Of a stretch of DNA of 10,484 bases, positions 5,718 through 10,484 are shown one piece after another (position 1 is the first letter of the stretch; every line of letters begins with the position of its first letter). Origin of the DNA: Streptomyces sp. NRRL S-1022 (GTDB taxonomy: Bacteria > Actinomycetota > Actinomycetes > Streptomycetales > Streptomycetaceae); assembly GCF_000720135.1 (NCBI RefSeq), contig NZ_JOIU01000055.1:1-10484 (forward strand), written 5' to 3'. The translations under genes and the position numbers were made by a program. Under the pieces are notes generated by a model. It did not search any database and was not told the origin of the DNA. It was given only the letters and a program-made list of their open reading frames with translations.

Positions 5718-6341
5718 TCAGACGTGGAGCTCTGGCGGGAACCCGGTCCAGCGGAGCTCGGCGGGGAGGTGGCCGGTGTCGTTGAAGAGGAGGACCGCCG
5801 GGGGACGGTCAGGTGTGTAGCGGATGACGGTCAGGGCCGCGTTGGCATGGTTGATGCCCAGCCATCGCCACTTGGGCGCGTCGAGGGCGGCTCGGATGAG
5901 CCAGCCGAGGAGGAAGTTGTGGGTGACGACAAGCTCGTGCCGCGGTTCATCTCCGACGACGGTGCCTGTGAACTCTGCGAGTGCCGCTGCGGCGAGCCCC
6001 GGGCCCTGCTCGCATTCCTCGGCCGTGAACTGGTGCAGGAACTCGATCCAGTCGTCCGCTGCCTGCGGTGGAAGTTCCTCGCGTGCGGGCAGGTAGGGGA
6101 GGTAGTCGCCGGCCGCTTCGGAACGACGGCAGGGAACTCCGTCGAGCTGCTCACCGACCAGCCGGGCGGTCTGTTCGGCACGGGCAAGAGGGCCGTGGTG
6201 GATCGCCGCCAGTGGAACCCCGCTGAGCCGCTCCCCCAGCAGGGCAGCCTGGCGGCGGCCCGCATCCGTCAATTCACTCTCATCCGGCGATGCCTCGCCG
6301 TGACGGGCGAGATAGAGGTAGCGGGCGGCCGTACCGGTCAT
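5718..6341 (-). CDS. Histidine phosphatase family protein (phosphoglycerate mutase-like)
   Basis: This 207-aa protein belongs to the histidine phosphatase superfamily. The signature LARHGE lies at residues 11-16, with the phospho-acceptor His14 and phosphate-binding Arg13. HGPLARAEQTA (49-59) supplies the second conserved arginine (Arg54), and VVTHNFLLGW (138-147) the second catalytic histidine, His141. All core residues are present and the length is normal, so it should be an active phosphatase; the substrate cannot be told from sequence. ATG 6341 is chosen over an upstream TTG at 6356 because GAAGGA (6349-6354) lies 7 bases before it, within what would be the longer N-terminus. It appears to be a single-gene unit, flanked downstream by the tap relic. 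Confidence 0.9.
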   Translation of the reverse strand: MTGTAARYLYLARHGEASPDESELTDAGRRQAALLGERLSGVPLAAIHHGPLARAEQTARLVGEQLDGVPCRRSEAAGDYLPYLPAREELPPQAADDWIEFLHQFTAEECEQGPGLAAAALAEFTGTVVGDEPRHELVVTHNFLLGWLIRAALDAPKWRWLGINHANAALTVIRYTPDRPPAVLLFNDTGHLPAELRWTGFPPELHV

Positions 6342-6348
6342 AGATGCG

Positions 6349-6354
6349 TCCTTC
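6349..6354 (-). promoter_or_regulatory. Shine-Dalgarno deciding the phosphatase start
   Basis: GAAGGA on the minus strand lies 7 bases before ATG 6341. It excludes the upstream in-frame TTG at 6354-6356 as the main start, since that TTG overlaps the site itself. Confidence 0.6.
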
Positions 6355-6485
6355 AACGAAGTCGATCTTGCGGACTCAGGGAAGGACGCCGACCCACGCG
6401 GACCGGTTCCCGTGAAGGATGAGCGCGTTGCATCCAGCTCCGGCGCGTCCGGATCGCGCAGCGGTCGCAGACAGCTGTGACCTGT

Positions 6486-6599
6486 GGCGCCGAGCTCCTC
6501 ACGGCACCGACCGACATGCCCTATGGCGCACGGCAGGCGATGCTGCGTGATCCGTTCGGCCCCGTGTGGATCTTCCTCACGCCGATCGCGGCAGCATGA
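6486..6599 (+). pseudogene. C-terminal remnant of a glyoxalase/VOC-family protein
   Basis: The frame reads GAELLTAPTDMPYGARQAML followed by RDPFGPVWIFLTPIAAA and a TGA at 6597-6599. The run 'GAxLLxxPxDxPYGxRxAxxRDPFGxxW' is the typical end of glyoxalase/bleomycin-resistance (vicinal oxygen chelate, PhnB-like) proteins. GC3 is high. Upstream, PDRAAVA at about 6450-6470 in another frame may be the preceding stretch (DxxAAVAxA), but most of the protein is missing. The rest of 6342-6766 shows no gene I can support. Confidence 0.55.
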
Positions 6600-6708
6600 T
6601 GCGCCTGTCGAACGTCGCCGAACAGGAAGAAACCAACCTGAGCGGTGCGCCTGCCCGGGGCCTCTGCCGTTTTGTTACGTTCAGTGAGGGCACCTGGTCG
6701 CTGCTGAC

Positions 6709-6757
6709 GGGGCCGCAGGCGCGCCGGGACCCTGCGGCACCACACGGCTGCGGCCCC
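6709..6757 (-). terminator. Candidate terminator after the YdeI-type gene
   Basis: GGGGCCGCAG (6709-6718) and CTGCGGCCCC (6748-6757) form a perfect 10-bp inverted repeat with a 29-base loop, starting 9 bases after the minus-strand stop at 6767. No T run follows, which is common for actinobacterial terminators. Confidence 0.5.
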
Positions 6758-6766
6758 CCTCCGTGA

Positions 6767-7342
6767 CTACGGGTGCAGCTTCTCGCCCTTCGCCAGCATC
6801 GCTACGTACTTCTCTATCCGGCGCGCCCGGGTCTCGGGCTTCTTGGCGTCTTGGATCCGGTAAAGGATCGCGTAGCGGTTCTGCCGGTCCAGCGTCTCGA
6901 AGAACTCCGCCGCGGCCGGGTCGGCGGTCAGGGCCTCCGCGAGGTCGTTCGGCACCGTGGCGGTCTTCGCGCCGTCGTAAGCCGCCTCCCAGCGGCCGTC
7001 TGCCTTGGCGCGGTCGACCTCGGCCTGCCCCGGCGGACGCATCCGGCCCTGCTCGATCAGGGCGGCCGCCTTGTCCCGGTTGACCTTGGACCACTTGCTG
7101 CGCGGCTTGCGCGGGGTGAACCGCTGGAGCCACCACTGATCGTCGAACTTGGCCTTCTGGCCGTCGATCCAGCCGTAGCAGAGTGCCACGTCGAGCGCTT
7201 GGGCGTAGTCCAGCGCGACGATTCCGGGGCCCTTCTTGCGAAGCTTGAGCCAGATGCCGGACGAGGCGGCGTGGTTCTCGCCGAGCCATGCCTGGAATGC
7301 CTCGGCGGATTCGAATGCGACGATCTGCAAGTCCTGAGTCAC
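6767..7342 (-). CDS. YdeI/OmpD-associated family protein
   Basis: This 191-aa protein carries the family hallmark LCYGWIDGQ (residues 54-62) after a typical N-terminal region (FESAEAFQAWLGENHAASSG, then IWLKLRKKG). It continues with RFTPRKPRSKWSKVN (about 74-88), IEQGRMRPPGQAEVDRAKADG (about 96-116) and a helical C-terminus with YRIQDAKKPETRARRI. Family members (bacteriocin-protection YdeI or OmpD-associated, Omdp domain) are linked in enterobacteria to envelope stress and peptide resistance, but the biochemical role in actinomycetes is unknown. The length is normal. GTG 7342 is chosen because homologues begin close to TQDLQIVAFES; the frame is open to 7390, but those 16 extra residues look non-native. 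The ribosome site is weak. A strong hairpin follows the stop. Confidence 0.85.
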   Translation of the reverse strand: MTQDLQIVAFESAEAFQAWLGENHAASSGIWLKLRKKGPGIVALDYAQALDVALCYGWIDGQKAKFDDQWWLQRFTPRKPRSKWSKVNRDKAAALIEQGRMRPPGQAEVDRAKADGRWEAAYDGAKTATVPNDLAEALTADPAAAEFFETLDRQNRYAILYRIQDAKKPETRARRIEKYVAMLAKGEKLHP

Positions 7343-7575
7343 CCTAGCAGCGAACCACACCCGGCCGATTGCAGTGACGCATTCGGGCACGGCCCCGGAT
7401 GCGGGATGCGGTGGAGCTGCGTGGTCATTTCTGTTCTCGACGCAGAACGATCATGCAGGAGCCACAGGCTTGCTCAAGTACGACGGAAGGCGTCGAGTTC
7501 TCGTCACGGCCGACGAGACGGCCAGGGCCGGCCCGGCCGGTCAGGAAAGGAGCCCTGAGCCGGGCATCTGCTCGC
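7343..7575. other. Intergenic stretch with no supportable gene
   Basis: No frame on either strand has convincing coding character. It contains an 8-bp inverted repeat (CTCGACGC at 7436-7443, GCGTCGAG at 7490-7497) and one copy of a 16-base sequence that recurs at 10422-10437. It may hold the promoter of the YdeI-type gene near its left end, but I cannot point to the elements. Confidence 0.4.
7488..7503 (+). repeat. 16-bp direct repeat, copy 1
   Basis: AGGCGTCGAGTTCTCG is identical to 10422-10437. The copies are nearly 3 kb apart in the same orientation, the second just beyond the IS110 upstream region. No function is evident. Confidence 0.5.
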
Positions 7576-7616
7576 CGACGCCGCCTTTCCCGTGTCCGGC
7601 GGGAGGGGCGGCGTCG
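7576..7616 (-). terminator. Strong hairpin downstream of the 7627 stop
   Basis: CGACGCCGCC (7576-7585) pairs perfectly with GGCGGCGTCG (7607-7616). Inside it TTTCCC and GGGAGG can extend the stem as plus-strand RNA (two G-U pairs), leaving a 9-base loop. It begins 11 bases after the minus-strand stop at 7627-7629, so it probably terminates that remnant gene. Confidence 0.5.
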
Positions 7617-7626
7617 TCGTACGGGG

Positions 7627-7870
7627 TCAGGCCCGGCGGCGGAAGAGACCGCGGAGCTTGCCCGGCTCCTGGTCGTGGTCTTGCTCCGCCTCCAGTGGCG
7701 TGGCGGCCTGGATGCGGACGGCTTCGGCGGCTTCCTGGCGGGCGACGTCGTCGGCGGGTGGGTGGTGAGGATGAGCGACGACCCGGTGCGCAGCAGGTAC
7801 CTGAAGAGGTGCCGCTGGAGTGTGACGTGGAGTGCAGGGGACGGGCCGGTGAAGCGGTGGGGGTCGACGT
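7627..7870 (-). pseudogene. Frame-shifted hypothetical gene (minus strand)
   Basis: The C-terminal part reads DDVARQEAAEAVRIQAATPL and then EPGKLRGLFRRRA to a TGA at 7627-7629, with high GC3. The preceding part lies in another frame: DPHRFTGPSPALHVTLQRHL, then FRYLLRTGSSLILTTHPP. One missing base near 7745-7760 accounts for the break. No start codon is visible for the restored frame; AAGGA near 7864-7868 could be its ribosome site, with GTC where a start would be expected. The ending is helical and basic, but I cannot name a family. A strong hairpin follows. Confidence 0.45.
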
Positions 7871-7872
7871 CC

Positions 7873-8030
7873 TTACTCGGCCACGGTGAGGCCGGCGAGG
7901 TGCTGGACGGCCTCACGGGTGATAGCGGTCGGGATCGGGGGGCCTTCAGGTAGCGGCGCAGCAGGTCGGCGTCGAGGGCCACCGTGAGTCGCTGTGGCGT
8001 GAGGACGGAAAGGAGCGGAAGCCCCAGTTG
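7873..8030 (-). pseudogene. Frame-shifted hypothetical gene fragment (minus strand)
   Basis: The minus strand reads TVALDADLLRRYLKAP and then, one frame over, PPIPTAITREAVQHLAGLTV with a TAA at 7873-7875. The break is at a G6 run on the plus strand (7937-7942); one more G there gives an unbroken reading LRRYLKAPPIPTAITREA. Plausible coding extends upstream to about 8030 (LGLPLLSVLTPQRL), where it meets the divergent remnant starting near 8027. The stop lies just ahead of the next minus-strand remnant, so the two were likely consecutive genes. Family unknown. Confidence 0.45.
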
Positions 8031-8484
8031 CGCAGAGCACGCCCACGCGGGCCGATTACGCCGAGCGGGCCGAGCTGGCCCGCGTCAAGCCTGCCTCCGC
8101 CCTCGGCAGCGCGCCGAGCCCGGAGGCCGAAGCGAAGGCGAAGGCCCTGCTTGAGCGCCTGGGCGGCGCCGCGCACGGCGGGCGGCCGCGTAGTGGCGCC
8201 GATCGCGGTCGGGCTCGGTGACCGGTACGCACCGGTGCTGTCGCTGACGGGCGGCGACACGGAGCGGCCGGGCCTGCTCGGCTACATCAAGGGCCTGCGG
8301 TTCATCCGGCGAGGCGTTCGAGACCGCCGCCGCGGTCACCGCCACCGAACTCCTGCGCTTCGGGCACTCCTGGGCCGCCGTCCATGCCATCCACGCCGCC
8401 CGCCCCGCCGGCCGGTACCTGCTCACCCTGACATCCAAGGAGTACGCGGGCACCGGCGTCCAAACCGTCCACCCCGACCAGTAG
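8027..8484 (+). pseudogene. Frame-shifted hypothetical gene, plasmid-type
   Basis: Three plus-strand frames join into one plausible protein of about 150 aa: STPTRADYAERAELARVKPA with an Ala/Glu-rich helix (8036-8180), then VVAPIAVGLGDRYAPVLSLT and GLLGYIKGLRFIR (about 8190-8309), then EAFETAAAVTATELLRFGHS and a segment ending GTGVQTVHPDQ before TAG 8482-8484. The first break is explained by one extra G in the G3 run at 8180-8182. The second, at 8309-8311, seems to be a small deletion. The natural start would be codon 8027, just after an AGGAG/GGAAG site, but that codon is GTT, so the start may be lost as well. I do not recognise the family with certainty. Confidence 0.5.
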
Positions 8485-8874
8485 CTGTCCGCCGCCTTGG
8501 CGGCCGAAGACGGTCGCCCCGCCTGCCCTGCCCTGGCGATCGCCGCGCTGCCCCAAACCTGACCTGCCGCCGCTTGGCCCCGCGGGCCGTGCTCGGCATC
8601 GCCCGACTTCCCAATCTTGCCCGTCCGGCGAAGTGGAGACAGTCACGACTCCGTCGCCGCCCATCGCCTCGATGTCGCCCTGGACCTCGCACGCCACCGT
8701 GACCTTCACCGGGTAGACCGACTCGGGAGTCAACTCAGCGAACTGCGCGAAGATCGAGCTCCTGTCGATCAAAGACCAACGTTGGCCCGCAGCATCAACG
8801 AACTGAACCTCGACGATGCCGGGAAACGGCTCGTCATCCACCCAACGAACCGCTTCACACCGCAGCTCAGGCAC
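8302..8874 (-). CDS. Hypothetical protein; only the N-terminal half (8600-8874) looks native
   Basis: GTG 8874 is preceded by GGAGGGG (8882-8888) 7 bases upstream, a strong start. The first 90 or so residues look genuine: a compact, probably beta-rich domain with MPELRCEAVRWVDDEPFPGI, VEVQFVDAAGQRWSLIDRSS, a segment around ELTPESVYPVKVTVACEV (about 47-64), and DGVVTVSTSPDGQDWEVG (about 74-91). After about residue 92 the sequence turns into Gly/Arg-rich low-quality protein and runs antisense to the plus-strand remnant at 8302-8484. The native C-terminus is therefore probably lost or shifted near 8600. Proteins of this type are, from memory, frequent single-domain Streptomyces hypotheticals of about 100 aa. 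The IS110 right end must lie upstream of its ribosome site. Confidence 0.5.
   Translation of the reverse strand: MPELRCEAVRWVDDEPFPGIVEVQFVDAAGQRWSLIDRSSIFAQFAELTPESVYPVKVTVACEVQGDIEAMGGDGVVTVSTSPDGQDWEVGRCRARPAGPSGGRSGLGQRGDRQGRAGGATVFGRQGGGQLLVGVDGLDAGARVLLGCQGEQVPAGGAGGVDGMDGGPGVPEAQEFGGGDRGGGLERLAG
8491..8504 (+). terminator. Hairpin after TAG 8482
   Basis: GCCGC and GCGGC arms close a CTTG tetraloop 6 bases after the stop of the preceding remnant. The CUUG loop is unusually stable in RNA, which supports a terminator, though the stem is short. Confidence 0.35.
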
Positions 8875-8881
8875 TCAGGCT

Positions 8882-8888
8882 CCCCTCC
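8882..8888 (-). promoter_or_regulatory. Shine-Dalgarno of the 8874 gene
   Basis: GGAGGGG on the minus strand precedes GTG 8874. Its integrity limits the IS110 element's right end to positions above about 8889. Confidence 0.55.
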
Positions 8889-8942
8889 TGGGTCCGGACC
8901 CCGGCGACAACGAGCGCCAGTATGCCTGAGACCCTGGGCCCG

Positions 8943-8953
8943 TTACGGGACTT
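8943..8953 (+). repeat. Right-end copy of 11-bp inverted match
   Basis: TTACGGGACTT lies 13 bases beyond the transposase stop and is the exact reverse complement of 10281-10291. Both copies lie outside the transposase gene, as expected if one is a donor end and the other its RNA guide. Confidence 0.6.
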
Positions 8954-8966
8954 CCCAATGCTGATG

Positions 8967-10184
8967 TCAAGCCGCGACTGCGACGGGGGGTGAAACTTGG
9001 TAGCACTCTCTGTCACGAATCATTGCCCACAGGACGTTGACGCGTCGGCGGGCGAGGGCCAGGAGGGCCTGCTTGTGTCCCTTCCCCTCGCTCCGCTTTC
9101 GTTGGTAGTACGCCTTGGAGGCGGGGCAGCACTTGAGGCTTGCTAGTGCAGACAAGTACATCGCCCGCAGCAGCCCGCGGTGGTAGCGGCGGGGTCTGTG
9201 CAGGTTGCCACTGACGCGGCCGGAGTCGCGGGGCTGCGGGGCCAGGCCGGCGAAGCCGGCCAAGCGGTCGGCACTGCCGAAGGCGTTCATGTCCCCGCCC
9301 GTGGCGGCGATGAACTCGGCGCCGAGCCTGGCGCCCATGCCGGGAAGGCTCCGTATCACCTCGGCGTGCGGATGTTCGCGAAACCGGGCCTCGATGAGAG
9401 CGTCGAGTTCCGCGATCTCCTCGTCGAGGGCCATCACCCCCTTCGCAAGGCGGACCACCATGGCGGCGGCCAGCCTCTCGCCGGGCAGCGCGGTGTGCTG
9501 GGCCTGGGCGGCGTCCACGGCAGTGCGAGCGAGTGCGGCGGCGCCTTTCACCTTGCGGTTCTTCAGCCAGGTCTCAATCCGTTTCGCACCTGTACGGCGG
9601 ATCGCTGCCGGAGTCTGGTAGCCGGTCAGGAGCATGACCGGACCCTTGTTGGTCAGGTCCAGCGCCCGCTCCAAGGCCGGCAAAATCTCCAGCAGTTGAG
9701 CCCTGAGGCGGTTGATCTGGCGGGTGCGGTCGAAGACGAGGTCCAGGCGCCGGGTGGTCAGGGTGCGCAAGTCGACGGCGATCTCGTCCCCGGGCCTGAG
9801 CAGCCCCAGGTCCCGGCGGATACGGGCCTGGTCGGCGATGACGAAGGCGTCCTTCGCATCGGTCTTTCCCTCACCCCGGTAGGTGGCCGAGGCTCGGTGC
9901 ACTGCCAGGCCGGTGAGGTAGGCGACAGACTGACCGTGGGCGGTGAGCAGGCCGATCATCAGGGCGGCACCACCATGGTTGAGGTCGACGGCCCACAGCA
10001 CGTCGTCGGATATCGCCAGCACGTCGCCGAGCAGTGCGAGCAACTCGGTCTCGTCGTTCTGGATCCGGCGCGACAGCAGCCGCTCGCCCTCCGCGTTGAT
10101 CACCACGGCGTGGTGATGCGTCTTGCCGATGTCCACCCCGGCCCAGATCTCGGGCACGTTCCCCTCCGCCAGCTCGTCGTACAT
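8967..10184 (-). CDS. IS110-family transposase (DEDD recombinase)
   Basis: This 405-aa protein has the full IS110 layout. The N-terminal RuvC-like DEDD domain includes WAGVDIGKTHHHAVV (14-28, Asp18), AVDLNHGG (65-72, Asp67 where Glu is usual) and GKTDAKDAFVIADQAR (106-121, Asp109 and Asp112). A helical linker follows (about 140-270). The C-terminal Tnp_IS116/IS110/IS902 domain has RSLPGMGARLGAEFIA (278-293) and FAGLAPQPRDSG (311-322), with Ser321 in the position of the serine nucleophile. In this family the enzyme works with a bridge RNA encoded in the element to join donor and target DNA. No frameshifts or missing motifs are seen, so it may be active. The start could instead be GTG at 10155-10157 (residue 10), which has GGAGGGG at 10161-10167; ATG 10184 lacks a good site. 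Confidence 0.92.
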   Translation of the reverse strand: MYDELAEGNVPEIWAGVDIGKTHHHAVVINAEGERLLSRRIQNDETELLALLGDVLAISDDVLWAVDLNHGGAALMIGLLTAHGQSVAYLTGLAVHRASATYRGEGKTDAKDAFVIADQARIRRDLGLLRPGDEIAVDLRTLTTRRLDLVFDRTRQINRLRAQLLEILPALERALDLTNKGPVMLLTGYQTPAAIRRTGAKRIETWLKNRKVKGAAALARTAVDAAQAQHTALPGERLAAAMVVRLAKGVMALDEEIAELDALIEARFREHPHAEVIRSLPGMGARLGAEFIAATGGDMNAFGSADRLAGFAGLAPQPRDSGRVSGNLHRPRRYHRGLLRAMYLSALASLKCCPASKAYYQRKRSEGKGHKQALLALARRRVNVLWAMIRDRECYQVSPPVAVAA

Positions 10185-10264
10185 CGATCCCGCAGACGAC
10201 CTCGCCGGCGTTGTCCTACAGCAGCGATCGAGTCGCGTCTCCCAATCAGCGGTCGAGTCGTCGC

Positions 10265-10333
10265 GGGGCTCCGGGCGGCCAAGTCCCGTAAGCCATCCAG
10301 CGGCTCAGCCTTTACAGCCATGCCCGGAGCCCC
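10265..10333 (-). repeat. 12-bp perfect inverted repeat with 45-base loop
   Basis: The arms at 10265-10276 and 10322-10333 are exact reverse complements. Within the loop, GTAA (10288-10291) and TTAC (about 10312-10315), and AGCC and GGCT inside them, allow further pairing. This is the strongest structure between the transposase and the right edge of the window. Confidence 0.7.
10281..10291 (+). repeat. Loop copy of 11-bp inverted match
   Basis: AAGTCCCGTAA sits in the loop of the 12-bp stem and matches the right-end copy at 8943-8953 in inverse orientation. A transcript in the transposase direction would carry UUACGGGACUU here. Confidence 0.6.
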
Positions 10334-10421
10334 CGGGGTCCTCCGATCTTACGAACGACCAGATCAGACCCACGTCTTCAAGGTAGGACAACCCTTACGA
10401 GCTCGTGCACGGTAGGCGGGG

Positions 10422-10437
10422 AGGCGTCGAGTTCTCG
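10422..10437 (+). repeat. 16-bp direct repeat, copy 2
   Basis: Identical to 7488-7503. It lies at or just outside the presumed left end of the IS110 element. The remaining bases to 10484 hold an open ATG frame from 10448 that runs off the window and is too short to judge. Confidence 0.4.
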
Positions 10438-10484
10438 ATCGTCGATCATGGTTGTGTGGTGGGGAACGCGTCTCGTGCAGCGAT

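Larger units (their letters stand above)
8943..10420 (-). mobile_element. IS110-family insertion sequence (ends approximate)
   Basis: An intact IS110-type transposase is flanked by a short downstream end (at most about 78 bases, since the neighbouring gene's ribosome site at 8882-8888 is intact) and a long structured upstream region. This asymmetry matches the IS110 group, where the long non-coding end precedes the transposase, rather than the IS1111 group. An 11-bp match between the two ends (8943-8953 and 10281-10291, inverted) supports boundaries near these positions. IS110 elements lack ordinary terminal inverted repeats, so exact ends cannot be fixed without an empty site. Confidence 0.55.
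10185..10420 (-). ncRNA. Candidate IS110 bridge RNA
   Basis: IS110-group elements encode a bridge RNA of roughly 180 nt upstream of the transposase, with stem-loops whose internal loops pair to target and donor DNA. Here the upstream region has no gene but several helices: GATCT/AGATC (10345-10349, 10361-10365) with an 11-base loop, GTCCT/AGGAC (10338-10342, 10385-10389) enclosing it, and a perfect 12-bp stem GGGGCTCCGGGC/GCCCGGAGCCCC (10265-10276, 10322-10333) with a 45-base loop. That loop contains the 11 bases matching the element's right end, as a donor guide should. The transcript ends and direction are inferred from the family. Confidence 0.45.

Noticed and set aside
5508..6422. Long plus-strand open frame starting MDGYKSRD
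   Set aside because: Only its first part is real coding (tap relic). From about 5720 it is antisense to the histidine phosphatase and carries no recognisable sequence.
7399..7953. Plus-strand Arg/Gly-rich open frames across 7374-7953
   Set aside because: Composition is typical of antisense shadow in GC-rich DNA, and the minus strand carries the GC3 bias for 7627-7950.
8482..8562. In-frame continuation after TAG 8482 (LSAALAAEDGRPACP) as a second amber readthrough
   Set aside because: A stable CUUG-loop hairpin follows the TAG, the gene is already broken upstream, and the tail is short. Chance or an old fragment is more likely.
9180..10415. Long plus-strand open frame (411 codons) opposite the transposase
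   Set aside because: It is the antisense shadow of the IS110 transposase, whose motifs and codon bias are clear on the minus strand.
1..10484. CRISPR array, tRNA or rRNA genes
   Set aside because: No regularly spaced repeats, no cloverleaf-like sequence with a TTC-A loop motif in context, and no conserved rRNA segments were seen.

Overview
The window reads as DNA from a high-GC actinomycete, most likely Streptomyces or a close relative. Third codon positions are almost all G or C in most coding stretches, Shine-Dalgarno sites are G-rich, GTG and TTG starts are used, and a KTHHH-type IS110 transposase and a telomere-protein (Tap) relic are present. It looks like an accessory region such as a chromosome arm, a linear-plasmid segment or a decayed integrative element. 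Intact genes sit among many frame-shifted remnants, and there are no core housekeeping genes, tRNAs, rRNAs or CRISPR arrays.

Layout. 1-450 has no convincing gene but holds a strongly C/A-skewed tract with a G-quadruplex motif on the minus strand. 451-1970 is a tight two-gene unit: a small protein resembling the EACC1 'effector-associated constant component' of actinobacterial conflict systems, then a 392-aa protein I do not recognise. The small gene has two TTA codons and the large one has relaxed GC3, both signs of an accessory, possibly bldA-gated unit. 2036-5185 is a run of plasmid-type genes: a minus-strand scrap, a doubly frame-shifted membrane protein, an intact membrane-anchored Mrr-type nuclease, a single-pass membrane protein with an external domain, a membrane/coiled-coil protein whose frame continues past an amber codon, and a frame-shifted small gene. 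5190-5710 holds a transposase C-terminal scrap and a decayed fragment that reads as Tap. 5718-7342 carries two intact minus-strand metabolic-type genes (a histidine phosphatase and a YdeI/OmpD-associated protein) around a glyoxalase-family scrap. 7627-8484 is three frame-shifted remnants. 8302-8874 is a hypothetical minus-strand gene. The right end (about 8943 to about 10420) is an IS110-family element with an intact transposase and a structured upstream region that is a good bridge-RNA candidate.

Most promising observations: (1) an 11-bp inverted match between the IS110 right end and the loop of a 12-bp stem upstream of its transposase, as expected of a bridge-RNA donor guide; (2) the EACC1-like plus unknown-protein pair as an uncharacterised conflict-type unit; (3) single-base changes in short G/C runs explain most broken frames, which points either to replication slippage in unselected DNA or to consensus errors. 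Family names come from recall of sequence patterns; no searches were run.
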